From Candidatus Tectomicrobia bacterium (lineage in GTDB: Bacteria; UBA8248), in the NCBI GenBank assembly GCA_016192135.1, contig JACPUR010000035.1, positions 186,001-250,000 of the forward strand: 64,000 nt of DNA. The letters run 5' to 3'. Made by a program: the position numbers and the translations under genes. Under the pieces are notes generated by a model. That model searched no databases. It was not told the DNA's origin and saw only the letters and a list, made by a program, of their open reading frames with translations. Each line of letters begins with the position of its first letter. Within the stretch, counting starts at the first letter, position 1. Below, piece after piece: positions 1-8,917 of the stretch.

Positions 1-588
1 GAGCGGGAGATCGCCCTCGCGCTCGAAACCGCCATGCGCAACCTCGGGGCCTCGGGCCCCTCCTTCGGCACCATCGTGGCCTCCGGCCCGCGCTCGGCGC
101 TGCCGCACGGGGTGGCCTCGGACCGGAAGGTCCGGCGGGGGGATATGATCACCATCGACTTCGGCGCCGTGGTGGAAGGCTATCACGCCGACACCACGCG
201 GGTGGCCTGCCTCGGCAGGCCCTCGCGGAAGGGGGAGAAGATCTACAACATCGTGCTGGAGGCGCAGATGGCCGCGGTCGGGGCGGTGGCGCCGGGCGTC
301 TCCGCCGCCGAGGTGGACGCCGTGGCCCGGAAGATCATCCAGAAGGCGGGCTACGGCGAGGCCTTCGGGCACGGGACGGGCCACGGCGTGGGGCTCGACA
401 TCCACGAGGGTCCCCGGGTGGCGCCGGGCTCGCGTGATATCCTGAAGCCGGGCATGGTGGTGACCATCGAGCCCGGCATTTACCTCCCCGGCTGGGGCGG
501 CGTGCGAATCGAGGACATGGTCCTCGTCACCGGGAAGGGCAGGGAAGTGCTCACGAGGCCGATCTCGAAGGACCTGGCGGTTCTTTGA
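1..588 (+). CDS. Xaa-Pro aminopeptidase / M24 metallopeptidase, C-terminal part
   Basis: The gene runs in from the left edge; 195 C-terminal residues are visible and the frame is open from base 1. The segment is the pita-bread catalytic domain of M24 peptidases. The five dimetal ligands are all present: Asp (codon 157-159), Asp (190-192), His (382-384, in GHGTGHGVG), Glu (469-471, in IEPGIY) and Glu (511-513, in RIEDM). Family knowledge: this enzyme removes N-terminal residues preceding proline in the cytoplasm. It lies 30 bases before EF-P, a pairing seen in many bacteria, which favours an aminopeptidase P/prolidase-like protein over methionine aminopeptidase. The N-terminal creatinase-like domain is outside the window. 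Confidence 0.92.
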   Translation, partial: EREIALALETAMRNLGASGPSFGTIVASGPRSALPHGVASDRKVRRGDMITIDFGAVVEGYHADTTRVACLGRPSRKGEKIYNIVLEAQMAAVGAVAPGVSAAEVDAVARKIIQKAGYGEAFGHGTGHGVGLDIHEGPRVAPGSRDILKPGMVVTIEPGIYLPGWGGVRIEDMVLVTGKGREVLTRPISKDLAVL

Positions 589-618
589 GCGGCGGCGGAA
601 GGGAGGATCGGAAGAGGC

Positions 619-1182
619 ATGCCTTCGACGAATGAATTCCGGAACGGGCTCAAGGTCGAGCTGGAGGGAGAGCCCTTCGTCATCGTGGAGTTCCAGCACG
701 TGAAGCCCGGCAAGGGCGGCGCCTTCGTGCGCACGAAGCTGAAGAACCTGCGCACGGGCCGGGTGATCGACCGGACCTTCCGCTCGGGGGAATCGCTGGA
801 CTCCCCCGACGTCGACCAGCGTGAGATGCAGTTCCTCTACCAGGACTCCGATGCCGTGACCTTCATGGACACCACGACCTTCGAGCAGATACCGCTCCAG
901 CGCGCGAACCTGGGCGAAAGCGTGAAGTGGCTCAAGGAGGAGATGGTGGTCCATATCCTCTTCCACAAGGGGGCGGCGATCTCCTTCGAGCTCCCGACTT
1001 TCGTGGAGCTGGTCATCCGCAAGACCGAGCCCGGCGTGCGGGGCGACACCGCGTCCGGCGGGACGAAGCCGGCCGAGCTGGAGACGGGGGCCGTCGTCAA
1101 CGTGCCGCTCTTCCTGAACGAGGGGGACGTCCTCAAGATCGACACCCGGACGGGCGAATACATCGAGCGCGTCAAGTCCTGA
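619..1182 (+). CDS. efp: Elongation factor P
   Basis: 187 residues, the standard length for EF-P, with the KOW-like N-terminal domain followed by two OB folds. EF-P binds between the ribosomal P and E sites and relieves stalling at polyproline. The tip loop reads KPGKGGAF, putting Lys32 at the position modified by beta-lysylation in the EpmA type; it is not the Arg of the rhamnosylated EarP type. No epmA or epmB lies in the window. The ATG is preceded by GGGAGG/GGAAGAGG-like Shine-Dalgarno sequence. Probably co-transcribed with the upstream aminopeptidase gene. Confidence 0.97.
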   Translation: MPSTNEFRNGLKVELEGEPFVIVEFQHVKPGKGGAFVRTKLKNLRTGRVIDRTFRSGESLDSPDVDQREMQFLYQDSDAVTFMDTTTFEQIPLQRANLGESVKWLKEEMVVHILFHKGAAISFELPTFVELVIRKTEPGVRGDTASGGTKPAELETGAVVNVPLFLNEGDVLKIDTRTGEYIERVKS

Positions 1183-1345
1183 CGGGCCCGGGAGGGGCCG
1201 TTGAAAAACCCGCCCTCCTGTGACATCGTGCGGTCCAACAGGAAATCCTGCACGGTGAGGCATTCGGCCGCGGACGCACCGGGGGAGCGGACCTGGGCCC
1301 GGGCCGCATGCCTCCCTGGATGCGCCCATGCGGGGGAGAAGCGTG

Positions 1346-2470
1346 ATGCGGAAATGGACCCTATTCCTGATTGCGTTGTGCGCGGCTCTCGTGCTCTCGG
1401 TTCCGGCGCGCGCGGCCGAGATGATCAAGATCGGCGTGGCTGGCCCGCTGACGGGGGATCAGGCCGCCTTCGGAGAGATGCTCAAGAACGGCGCCCTCCT
1501 CGCCATGGAGGAATGGAACGCCAAGGGGGGCGTCACCCTGAGGGGCAAGAAGGTCAAGGTGGACCTCTTGTGGGGGGACGACCGGCACGACCCGCGCGAG
1601 GGCGTGTCCATCGCGCATAAGTTCGTGAATTCGGGCGCCGTCGGGGTGGTGGGGCATTTCAACAGTTCCGTCTCCATCCCCGCCTCCACTGTCTATGCCG
1701 AGGCCGGCATCGTTCAGATCACCCCGGCCTCGACCAATCCCAAGCTAACGGAGCAGGGCTTCAAGACGGTGTTCCGGGCCTGCGGGCGCGACGACCAGCA
1801 GGGGCAGGTGGCGGCCGCCTTCATCGTGAACAAGCTGAAGGCGAAGAACGTCGCCATCCTTCACGACAAGACGACCTACGGCCAGGGGCTCGCGGACGAG
1901 ACCCAGCGCTTCCTGGGCCAGCTCGGGGTCAAGCCGGTCTTCTACAGCGGCATCGTCCAGGGCGACAAGGATTTCACCCCCGTCCTCACCGCGGCCAAGC
2001 AGAAGAACCCGGAGGTCGTCTTCTTCGGGGGTATCCATCCCGAGGCCATCCTCCTCGTGAAGCAGATGCGCGAGCGGCTGGGGATGGAGGCGGCCTTCGT
2101 GACCGGGGACGGCGTGTACGTGGACGAGTTCTTCAAGATCGCCGGCAAGGCGGCCGAGGGGAGCTACGTCACTTTCACGCCGGACCAGGCGAAGATCCAG
2201 GCCGCCCAGGGAGTCATCACCAAGCACCGGGAGCGCTTCGGCAAGGAAGTGGGGGCCTACACCATCTATGCCTACGTGGCCGCGAACCTCATCCTGAACT
2301 CCATCCAGGAGACGAACACCACCGCGGGGCAGAGGCTCGCGAACCATCTGCGGAGCAAGGCGTGGAGCACGGCCCTGGGCAAGATCCAGTTCAACGCCAA
2401 GGGCGACGTCCTCGAGAGCCCCTACGTGGTCTGGCAGGTGAAGGGGGGGAAGTTCGTCCAGGTGAATTGA
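1346..2470 (+). CDS. Branched-chain amino-acid type ABC transporter substrate-binding protein
   Basis: 374 residues with a signal peptide (basic start, hydrophobic stretch, ARA-A cleavage near residue 22), then a periplasmic type I binding fold of the LivJ/LivK family (IKIGVAGPLTGDQAAFG start; VVGHFNSSVSIPAS and Y/G-rich ligand motifs). It captures the substrate and delivers it to the LivHM permease encoded next. I chose the ATG at 1346, which has GGGGGAGAAG just upstream, over an in-frame ATG at 1328. Ligand identity (leucine, other amino acids, aromatic or amide compounds) cannot be read from sequence. It is first in a five-gene transporter set and is separated from livH by a terminator-like hairpin. 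Confidence 0.93.
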   Translation: MRKWTLFLIALCAALVLSVPARAAEMIKIGVAGPLTGDQAAFGEMLKNGALLAMEEWNAKGGVTLRGKKVKVDLLWGDDRHDPREGVSIAHKFVNSGAVGVVGHFNSSVSIPASTVYAEAGIVQITPASTNPKLTEQGFKTVFRACGRDDQQGQVAAAFIVNKLKAKNVAILHDKTTYGQGLADETQRFLGQLGVKPVFYSGIVQGDKDFTPVLTAAKQKNPEVVFFGGIHPEAILLVKQMRERLGMEAAFVTGDGVYVDEFFKIAGKAAEGSYVTFTPDQAKIQAAQGVITKHRERFGKEVGAYTIYAYVAANLILNSIQETNTTAGQRLANHLRSKAWSTALGKIQFNAKGDVLESPYVVWQVKGGKFVQVN

Positions 2471-2498
2471 TGCGGCTCGGATGAATGGAGGCGGACGA

Positions 2499-2529
2499 GA
2501 GGGGAGGCCGTTGCCTCCCCTCTTTTTTT
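2499..2529 (+). terminator. Intrinsic terminator between the binding-protein and permease genes
   Basis: A perfect 10-bp stem (GAGGGGAGGC / GCCTCCCCTC) with a CGTT loop, followed by seven T residues. It lies inside the transporter gene set. The likely effect is to end most transcripts after the binding protein, so that it is made in excess over the membrane components. Confidence 0.9.
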
Positions 2530-2561
2530 AGGCGGTTTCCGGAAGCGGCCGGGAGCGCGGG

Positions 2562-3470
2562 ATGCTCACCCAGCAGATCGTGAACGGGATCGTCGTCGGC
2601 TCGGTGTACGCGCTGATCGCGCTGGGCTACACCCTGGTGTACGGCATCCTCCAGCTCATCAACTTCGCCCACGGCGAGATCTACATGATGGGCGCCTACG
2701 TGGGGATCGCCGTCCTCGCCGTCCTGGGCGCCATGGGGGTGACGGAGCAGAGCCTCGCCATCTCCATCCTCCTGGTCTTCCTCGTCCCGATGGTCTACTG
2801 CGCGGCCTACGGGGTGACGCTCGAGCGCGTGGCCTACCGGCCCCTCCGCAGGGCCCCGCGCCTGTCCCCCCTCATCAGCGCCATCGGGATGAGCATCTTT
2901 CTGCAGAACTATGTCCAGGTGGCGCAGGGCGCCCGGGAGAGGGCTTTCCCGAACCTCCTCCACCTCGGCAGCTTCGAGCTGATGGGCGCCCACGTGAGCG
3001 GGCTCCAGGTCTTCATCCTCGCGGCCGCCCTCGCCATGATGGCGGGGCTCCAGGTTTTCATCCACAAGACCCGCCTCGGCCGCGCCATGCGGGCGACCGC
3101 GCTGGACCGGACCATGGCCTCCCTGGTCGGGGTGGACGTGAACCGCGTCATCGCGATGACGTTCGCCATCGGGTCGATCCTGGCCGCGGTGGCGGGGGTG
3201 ATGGTGGGGATGTACTACGGGGTGGTGAACCACTACATCGGTTTCGTGGCCGGCATCAAGGCTTTCACCGCGGCCGTCCTGGGCGGCATCGGCAACGTGA
3301 CGGGCGCGCTCCTGGGCGGCTTCCTGCTCGCCCTGCTGGAGAGCTTCTGGGCGGGCTACGTTTCCGCCGTGTACAAGGACGTCTTCGCCTTCGCCGTGCT
3401 CATCGTCGTCCTCATCTTCCGGCCCGAGGGCATCCTGGGCGGCTCGGCGGCGGAGACCGACCGCTCATGA
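2562..3470 (+). CDS. livH: LIV-type ABC transporter permease LivH
   Basis: 302 residues, hydrophobic, about eight membrane segments. It starts MLTQQIVNGIVVGSVYALIA and has the GYTLVYGILQLINFAHGE segment typical of LivH. It forms the inner-membrane channel together with LivM. The conserved cytoplasmic loop that meets the ATPases is recognisable (MRATALDRTMASLVGVDV). It overlaps livM by four bases (ATGA), indicating translational coupling. Length and topology are normal for the family. Confidence 0.95.
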   Translation: MLTQQIVNGIVVGSVYALIALGYTLVYGILQLINFAHGEIYMMGAYVGIAVLAVLGAMGVTEQSLAISILLVFLVPMVYCAAYGVTLERVAYRPLRRAPRLSPLISAIGMSIFLQNYVQVAQGARERAFPNLLHLGSFELMGAHVSGLQVFILAAALAMMAGLQVFIHKTRLGRAMRATALDRTMASLVGVDVNRVIAMTFAIGSILAAVAGVMVGMYYGVVNHYIGFVAGIKAFTAAVLGGIGNVTGALLGGFLLALLESFWAGYVSAVYKDVFAFAVLIVVLIFRPEGILGGSAAETDRS

Positions 3471-4657
3471 GGAGCCTGGCCGCCGCGCCCCTCTGGGGAC
3501 TGTGGTTCGCCTTCCTGGCGCTCCCATTCTCGGGCCTGGAGGGGAGCCTCCGGATCGGCCTCGCCTGCGCCCTTGTGGTGGGGGCGGCGCGGCTCGCCGG
3601 GGTGGCGCTGCGCGCCGAGGCGGTCGCCCCGCGGGTGGCGAAGGGGCGGGAGACGGTCGCGGAGCTCTGGGAGTCCTTCCTGCGGGGGATGCGGGACAAG
3701 CGGGTGGCCCCCTTTGTCCTGCTGGGCATCATGGCCCTGCCCTGGTGGCTCGGGCGCTACGAGACGGACGTCCTGGTCGTCGCGGGCATCTACGTGATGC
3801 TCGCCCTCGGCTTGAACGTCGTGGTGGGCTTCGCCGGGCTGCTGGACTTGGGCTACGTGGCCTTCTATGCCGTGGGGGCCTACTCCTACGCCCTCTTGAA
3901 CACCTGGCTGGGGCTTCCCTTCTGGCCCGCCTTGCTGGGAGGTGCCGCGCTCTCCGCCGCCTTCGGAATTCTCCTCGGCATCCCCGTGCTCCGCCTGAGG
4001 GGGGACTATCTCGCCATCGTGACCCTCGGCTTCGGCGAGATCATCCGGATCGTCCTCAACAACTGGGACGACGTGACCCGGGGCCCGAACGGCATCCTGG
4101 GCATCGGGAGGCCCCTCCTCGGCGAGTTCAGGCTCTCCCAGCCGATGCACTTCTTCTACCTCGTCCTGGCCCTGTGCCTTTTCACGATCTTCATCGTGAA
4201 CCGGCTGAACCGCAGCCGCATCGGGCGCGCCTGGGCCGCGATGCGGGAGGACGAATCCGCGGCCGAGTGCATGGGGGTGGACCTCGTCCACGCGAAGCTG
4301 ACGGCCTTCGCCTTCGGCGCGTCGTGGGCGGGCCTCGCCGGGGTCGTCTTCGCGGCGAAGCAGACCTTTGTCTCGCCCGAGAGCTTCTCCTTCTTCGAGT
4401 CCGTCATCATCCTCTGCATGGTGGTCCTGGGGGGCATGGGGAGCGTCCCGGGCGTGATCCTGGGCGCGCTCATCCTCATCATCCTCCCCGAGATGCTCCG
4501 GGAGATCACCTTTTTCCGGCCCATGCTGCTCGGCGGGGCCTTGGTGCTGATGATGGCGCTCCGCCCGCAGGGCTTCCTCGAGGCGCGGGGGCTGCGCCTG
4601 GCCGAGGGGGCGCTTCCGCCCGAGATGCGCGAGAAGGCCGAGAGGACGGGCCGGTGA
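3467..4657 (+). CDS. livM: LIV-type ABC transporter permease LivM
   Basis: 396 residues. The N-terminal about 100 residues carry an extra hydrophobic segment and a basic linker, as in longer LivM proteins. The conserved core follows: ALGLNVVVGFAGLLDLGYV, GDYLAIVTLGFGEIIRI, and the coupling loop RIGRAWAAMREDESAAECMG. It pairs with LivH in the inner membrane. Its start overlaps the livH stop (ATGA) and its TGA overlaps the GTG start of livG, so the set is tightly coupled. Confidence 0.95.
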   Translation: MRSLAAAPLWGLWFAFLALPFSGLEGSLRIGLACALVVGAARLAGVALRAEAVAPRVAKGRETVAELWESFLRGMRDKRVAPFVLLGIMALPWWLGRYETDVLVVAGIYVMLALGLNVVVGFAGLLDLGYVAFYAVGAYSYALLNTWLGLPFWPALLGGAALSAAFGILLGIPVLRLRGDYLAIVTLGFGEIIRIVLNNWDDVTRGPNGILGIGRPLLGEFRLSQPMHFFYLVLALCLFTIFIVNRLNRSRIGRAWAAMREDESAAECMGVDLVHAKLTAFAFGASWAGLAGVVFAAKQTFVSPESFSFFESVIILCMVVLGGMGSVPGVILGALILIILPEMLREITFFRPMLLGGALVLMMALRPQGFLEARGLRLAEGALPPEMREKAERTGR

Positions 4658-5424
4658 CCGCCTCCCTGCTGGTGTGCCGTGGGCTCACCCGGCGGTTCGG
4701 CGGCCTGACGGCGCTGGATTCGCTCCACCTCGAGGTGCGGCCGGGGGAGGTGGTCGGGCTCATCGGCCCGAACGGGGCCGGGAAGACCACCGCCTTTAAC
4801 GTCATTACCGGAATCCACCGGCCCACGGCCGGGCTTGTGCTCTTCGAGGGGCGAAGCGTCGTGGGCCTGCGGCCGAGCGCCGTCCTCCGGCGGGGGATCG
4901 CGCGCACCTTCCAGAGCATCCGCCTTTTCCGGGGGATGAGCTCCCTTGAGAACGTCCTCGTGGGCCGCCACGCGCGGCTGCGCACGGGCCCGCTCGGGGC
5001 CATCCTCCGCTCCGGCCGGGTGGTGGAGGAGGAGCGGGCGGCGGTGGACTTCGCGATGGAGCTTCTCCGCTTCGCGGGCATCGATCGCCACGCCCTGGCC
5101 CGGGCCGACAGCCTCTCCTATGGGGATCAGCGCCGGGTGGAGATCGCCCGCGCCCTGGCGAGCGAGCCGAGGCTCATCCTCCTCGACGAGCCGGCCGCCG
5201 GCATGAACCCCCGGGAGAAGACAGTGCTGAACGAGTTCATCCTGGCCATCCGCGATCGGGGGGTGACGGTGCTTCTCATCGAGCACGACATGCGGGTGGT
5301 GATGGGCATCTCGGATCGCGTCGTCGTCCTCGACCACGGCGTCAAGATCTGCGAGGGGACGCCCGAGGCGGTGCGGCGGGACCCGAAAGTCCTGGAAGCC
5401 TACCTGGGCAGCGCGCATGCTTGA
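4654..5424 (+). CDS. livG: LIV-type ABC transporter ATPase LivG
   Basis: 256 residues from a GTG start that overlaps the livM stop (GTGA). Walker A is GPNGAGKTT (residues 38-46), the signature is LSYGDQRRVEIARAL (from about 153), and Walker B is LILLDEPAAGMNP (from about 173). The PAAGMNP sequence and the YGDQRR signature are typical of LivG. It powers transport by ATP hydrolysis on the cytoplasmic face with LivF. It overlaps livF by eight bases. Confidence 0.95.
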   Translation: MTASLLVCRGLTRRFGGLTALDSLHLEVRPGEVVGLIGPNGAGKTTAFNVITGIHRPTAGLVLFEGRSVVGLRPSAVLRRGIARTFQSIRLFRGMSSLENVLVGRHARLRTGPLGAILRSGRVVEEERAAVDFAMELLRFAGIDRHALARADSLSYGDQRRVEIARALASEPRLILLDEPAAGMNPREKTVLNEFILAIRDRGVTVLLIEHDMRVVMGISDRVVVLDHGVKICEGTPEAVRRDPKVLEAYLGSAHA

Positions 5425-6121
5425 GATCGCGGACATCCACTTCTACTACGGGCGCATCCACGCCCTACAGGGCGTCTCCTTCCAGGTTCCCTCCGGCAAG
5501 GTGGTGTGCCTAATCGGGAGCAACGGCGCGGGCAAGTCCACCGCCCTGATGGCCGTCAGCGGGGTGAACCGCATCGCGCGCGGGGCCATCCGCTTCGAGG
5601 GCCAGGACATCCACGCGCTTCCGCCCGAGCGGATCGTGCGCCTGGGAATCAGCCAGGCGCCCGAGGGCAGGCGCATCTTCTCCCTCCTGACCGTGCTGGA
5701 GAACCTGGAGATGGGCGCCTACCTGCGCCGGGACGCGGAGGAGGTGAGCCGCGACCTGGACTACGTCTTCTCGCTTTTCCCGGTGCTCCACGAGCGGCGC
5801 CGCCAGCGGGGAGGCACTCTCTCCGGCGGGGAGCAACAGATGCTGGCCATCGGCCGGGCCCTGATGGCGCGGCCGCGCCTCCTCCTGCTGGATGAGCCCT
5901 CGCTGGGACTCGCTCCCCGGATGGTGGAGGTCATCTTCGGCGCCCTGGAGCGCATCCGCGGGCAGGGGACGGGAATCTTCCTGGTGGAGCAGAACGCCCA
6001 CGCCGCGCTGGCCTTCGCGGACTGGGCCTACGTCATGGAGACGGGGCGGATCGTGATGGACGGCCCGCCGGAGGAGTTGCGCCGCTCGGCGGCCGTGCGG
6101 GAGGCCTACCTGGGGGAGTAG
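5417..6121 (+). CDS. livF: LIV-type ABC transporter ATPase LivF
   Basis: 234 residues. Walker A is GSNGAGKST (34-42), the signature is LSGGEQQMLAIGRALM (from about 135), and Walker B is LLLLDEPSLGLAP. SLGLAP and QAPEGRRIF are family hallmarks of LivF. It is the second ATPase of the transporter. The start lies inside the end of livG. The last transporter gene is followed 77 bases later by a NIPSNAP-family gene on the same strand. Confidence 0.95.
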   Translation: MLEIADIHFYYGRIHALQGVSFQVPSGKVVCLIGSNGAGKSTALMAVSGVNRIARGAIRFEGQDIHALPPERIVRLGISQAPEGRRIFSLLTVLENLEMGAYLRRDAEEVSRDLDYVFSLFPVLHERRRQRGGTLSGGEQQMLAIGRALMARPRLLLLDEPSLGLAPRMVEVIFGALERIRGQGTGIFLVEQNAHAALAFADWAYVMETGRIVMDGPPEELRRSAAVREAYLGE

Positions 6122-6198
6122 CGTCTTGCCCGTTTCCCCTTCCGGGCCTACACTTGCCGCGCGTTTCCCGTACATTTCTTGCGAGGAGGGGCTGCCGG

Positions 6199-6816
6199 AT
6201 GATCTATGAGATTCGGATATACACCCTAACGGTGGGCGGGGTGGCCGAGTTCGAGAAGAACTTCGGCGCGGTGGTCGAGAACCGGATGAAGATGTCCAAG
6301 CTGGTGGGCTTCTTCCACTCCGACATCGGCGACCTCAACCGCGTCATGCACATATGGGAGTACGAGGACCTCGCGCACCGGGCCCGGGTGCGGGCCGAGA
6401 CCATGAAGCAGCCCTGGTGGCCCCCGAAGGGCAACGAATCGATCATCCAGAAGCAGATTTCCAAGATCGCGACATGCCCTGCCTTCCGGCCCGAGCCGCG
6501 CTCGGGCGCGCTGGGCGGCGTCTACGAATTCCGCACCTACACGGTCATCCCCGGAAAGATGGGCGAGATCCTCAGCCGCTGGACCCAGCACCTGCCCGCC
6601 CGCGAGGCGCTCTCGCCCCTCGCCGCCTGCTTCACGACCGACATGGGGCCCCTCAACGAGTTCATCCACGTCTGGCCCTACAAGGACCTCAACCACCGCA
6701 ACGAGACCCGAACGGCCTCCCAGAAGCTGCCCAACTGGCCCCCGGGCTCGCGGCCGTTCCTGATGTCCCAGAACACGGAGATATGGATGCCGGCCTCTTT
6801 CTCGCCGCTGCACTAG
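6199..6816 (+). CDS. NIPSNAP-family protein, two tandem domains
   Basis: 205 residues made of two repeats of the NIPSNAP (dimeric alpha/beta barrel) domain. The first opens MIYEIRIYTLTVGG and contains HIWEYEDLAHRAR; the second opens GVYEFRTYTVIPGKMGE and contains HVWPYKDLNHRNE. I chose the ATG at 6199 because it follows GCGAGGAGGGG and begins exactly at the domain; an upstream in-frame ATG at 6154 adds only non-conserved sequence. No biochemical function is established for bacterial members. Its position behind a LIV transporter suggests a link to uptake or breakdown of the imported compound, but that is inference. Confidence 0.9.
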   Translation: MIYEIRIYTLTVGGVAEFEKNFGAVVENRMKMSKLVGFFHSDIGDLNRVMHIWEYEDLAHRARVRAETMKQPWWPPKGNESIIQKQISKIATCPAFRPEPRSGALGGVYEFRTYTVIPGKMGEILSRWTQHLPAREALSPLAACFTTDMGPLNEFIHVWPYKDLNHRNETRTASQKLPNWPPGSRPFLMSQNTEIWMPASFSPLH

Positions 6817-6832
6817 GCCGGAAAGCGAAAAG

Positions 6833-6863
6833 GGCGCTCCCTCGCGAGGGAGCGCCTTTTTTT
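6833..6863. terminator. Strong bidirectional intrinsic terminator
   Basis: A 24-base perfect palindrome (GGCGCTCCCTCG / CGAGGGAGCGCC) followed on the plus strand by seven T residues, with a short A run (T on the minus strand) on the other side. It lies between the convergent NIPSNAP and uppP genes and should end transcription from both. Confidence 0.93.
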
Positions 6864-6920
6864 CGGCTTGGTAGCAGGCAGGGGACGGCTGAAGCGGCAG
6901 ATGTGCAGGTTGCGACGCTC

Positions 6921-7694
6921 TCACCGCATGATCAGCAGAAATACCGCGACCAAGAGAATCCGGTAGACGCCGAAAGCGCTGAATGTGTGCCGCTGGATAT
7001 AACTGAGGAAGAATTTGATGCTGAGGATCGCCATGACAAAGGAAACGGCGAAGCCGATCGCGAGGAGGTGGAACTCCGCGATCGAAAAGGCATGAAGATT
7101 CTTCAGCAGATCAAGGCCCGTCGCGGCGAACATGGTGGGAACGGCGAGGAGAAACGAGAATTCCACGATCAATTCCCGCCGGATGCCCAAGATCATCCCC
7201 CCGACGATGGTGGCGGCGGAGCGCGAGACCCCCGGTATCATGGCGACGGATTGCGCAATCCCGATGCCCAGCGCCTTGGTGTAGCTGATTTCCTCGATGG
7301 TGGGCGCCTCGTCCCTCTCCGTAAAGACATACTCGAAAATCACGAGGATCAAGCCTCCAACGGCGAGAGAGGCCAGCACAACCGGCATGCTCTGGAACAG
7401 GATGGTCTTGATGATCTTGTAAAACGCCAGTCCCAGGATGCCCGTCGGGATGAACGCCACGATAATTTTCTTGAGGGATTCCCAGTGGAGGAACCTTTGC
7501 CGGTAAAGGACGACCACGGCCAGAATCGCGCCGCTCTGAATGGATATCTCAAAGGTCTTGGTGAATTCCGATTGGGAGATGCCCAGCAGCTCGGCGGTGA
7601 GAATGAGATGGGCCGTGGATGAGATGGGGAGAAATTCCGTAAAGCCCTCGATGATTCCCAGGACAATCGATGAAAAAACGTTGATCTCCGCCAT
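6921..7694 (-). CDS. uppP: Undecaprenyl-diphosphate phosphatase (UppP/BacA)
   Basis: 257 residues, polytopic inner-membrane protein. It dephosphorylates undecaprenyl pyrophosphate so the lipid carrier for peptidoglycan and other polymers can be reused. The first active-site motif IEGFTEFLPISSTAHL gives Glu16, Glu20, Ser26 and His29; the second motif PGVSRSAATI supplies the essential Arg near residue 170. I chose the ATG at 7694 because it places the motif at the usual distance from the N-terminus; a TTG at 7751 would add 19 unconserved residues. The gene is visibly poorer in G+C than its neighbours. Confidence 0.95.
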   Translation of the reverse strand: MAEINVFSSIVLGIIEGFTEFLPISSTAHLILTAELLGISQSEFTKTFEISIQSGAILAVVVLYRQRFLHWESLKKIIVAFIPTGILGLAFYKIIKTILFQSMPVVLASLAVGGLILVIFEYVFTERDEAPTIEEISYTKALGIGIAQSVAMIPGVSRSAATIVGGMILGIRRELIVEFSFLLAVPTMFAATGLDLLKNLHAFSIAEFHLLAIGFAVSFVMAILSIKFFLSYIQRHTFSAFGVYRILLVAVFLLIMR

Positions 7695-7792
7695 TTCCTG
7701 GATGATCCCTCGAAAAAGTAACTCGCCGAATCGCCAAGCCGTATCGGTCAAAACGGCCGAAAGTTATGGCCTCGCCTAGAAAATCCCCCTGG

Positions 7793-8917
7793 TCAGAGGA
7801 AGCGAGCCTGCCCTTCGGCGAGGAGCTTCTTGACCAGTTCGCCCACCGTCTGGTCGCGGTCGCCCGCGCAGACGAGGATGGCGTCGTCGGTTTCGATCAG
7901 CACCAGGTTCTCCACGCCCAGGGCCGCGACGAGAGGCTTCGAGGAGCGCACGATGAGATTGCGGGAGTTCACGGCCGCCGCCCGGGACTTCCGGGGGATG
8001 AGCCAGAGGTTGCCCGCCTCGTCCAGCGGGAGCACGCGCCGGAGCACGCTCCAGCTCCCGAGGTCGTTCCAGTCCATGTCGGCCGGCAGGACGACCACCC
8101 CGTTCGCGCGCTCCATGACGGCGTAGTCGACGCTGATGGACTCGCAGCTCCGGAAGGCGCGCTCGAAGGCCTCCCGCTGCCGCTGGCGGAGGGCGGTGGC
8201 GGCGCGGCGCAGGCTCCGCCCGGTCGCGGGGATGTGGAGATTGATCTCGCCGATGAGGCGCTCGGGGCGGCAGATGAAGATGCCGGCGTTCCAGTAGTAG
8301 CCGCCCGCCGCGAGGTACTGCTCCGCCTGGGCGAGCGGGGGCTTCTCGATGAAGCGCTGCACGGCCCGGGCCTCCGTCCCGCCCGGGCTCCGGAACCTCC
8401 GCCCTGCCTCGATGTAGCCGTAGCCGGTCGCTGGCCACTGCGGCGGGATGCCCAGGGTCACGATGGCGTCCCGCTCCCGGGCCATCTCCGCTCCGGCGCG
8501 GACCAACCGCCTGAGAACGGCGGGCCGGCCGATGTAATGATCCGCCGGAAAGGCGGCCATGACGGAGCCGGGCTCCCAGCTCTCGATGAGATGGGCCGCC
8601 AGGCCGAGGCAGGGGGCGGTGTTCCGGCCCTCGGGCTCCAGGATGACGCGGCTCGGCGGCACGTCCGGCAGGGCCTCGCGGATGAGGCGCCGGTGGGCGG
8701 CGGAGCCCACGACCAGGGTGCGCTCGGCCGGGACGAGGCCCTTCAGGCGGCCGACCGTCAGGGCGAGCAGCGAATCGCGCGCCTGGCTCTCCCGGGAGGG
8801 GCTGCCGCCGCCCGGGGGAAGGAATTGCTTGGGGCGGCGGGATCGGCTCACGGGCCAGAAGCGGGTGCCGCTCCCGCCCGCCATCACGACTGCCCACAGG
8901 GTCTGCTTGGAAGCCAT
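7793..8917 (-). CDS. manC: Mannose-1-phosphate guanylyltransferase
   Basis: 374 residues. The nucleotidyltransferase signature VMAGGSGTRFWPVSR (11-25) with RPKQFLP just after is present, together with the FIEKP and YYWNAGIF motifs of GDP-mannose pyrophosphorylases. It makes GDP-mannose from mannose 1-phosphate and GTP. The C-terminal cupin isomerase domain of bifunctional ManC/AlgA enzymes is absent, so it is a single-activity enzyme. Its ATG shares a base with the TGA of the upstream membrane-protein gene (TGATG). It works with the phosphomannomutase two genes upstream. Confidence 0.93.
   Translation of the reverse strand: MASKQTLWAVVMAGGSGTRFWPVSRSRRPKQFLPPGGGSPSRESQARDSLLALTVGRLKGLVPAERTLVVGSAAHRRLIREALPDVPPSRVILEPEGRNTAPCLGLAAHLIESWEPGSVMAAFPADHYIGRPAVLRRLVRAGAEMARERDAIVTLGIPPQWPATGYGYIEAGRRFRSPGGTEARAVQRFIEKPPLAQAEQYLAAGGYYWNAGIFICRPERLIGEINLHIPATGRSLRRAATALRQRQREAFERAFRSCESISVDYAVMERANGVVVLPADMDWNDLGSWSVLRRVLPLDEAGNLWLIPRKSRAAAVNSRNLIVRSSKPLVAALGVENLVLIETDDAILVCAGDRDQTVGELVKKLLAEGQARFL

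Noticed and set aside
1183-1345. Promoter for the LIV operon (TTGAAA at 1201-1206).
   Set aside because: At a 17-base spacing the -10 would be CATCGT, with three of six matches; not convincing.
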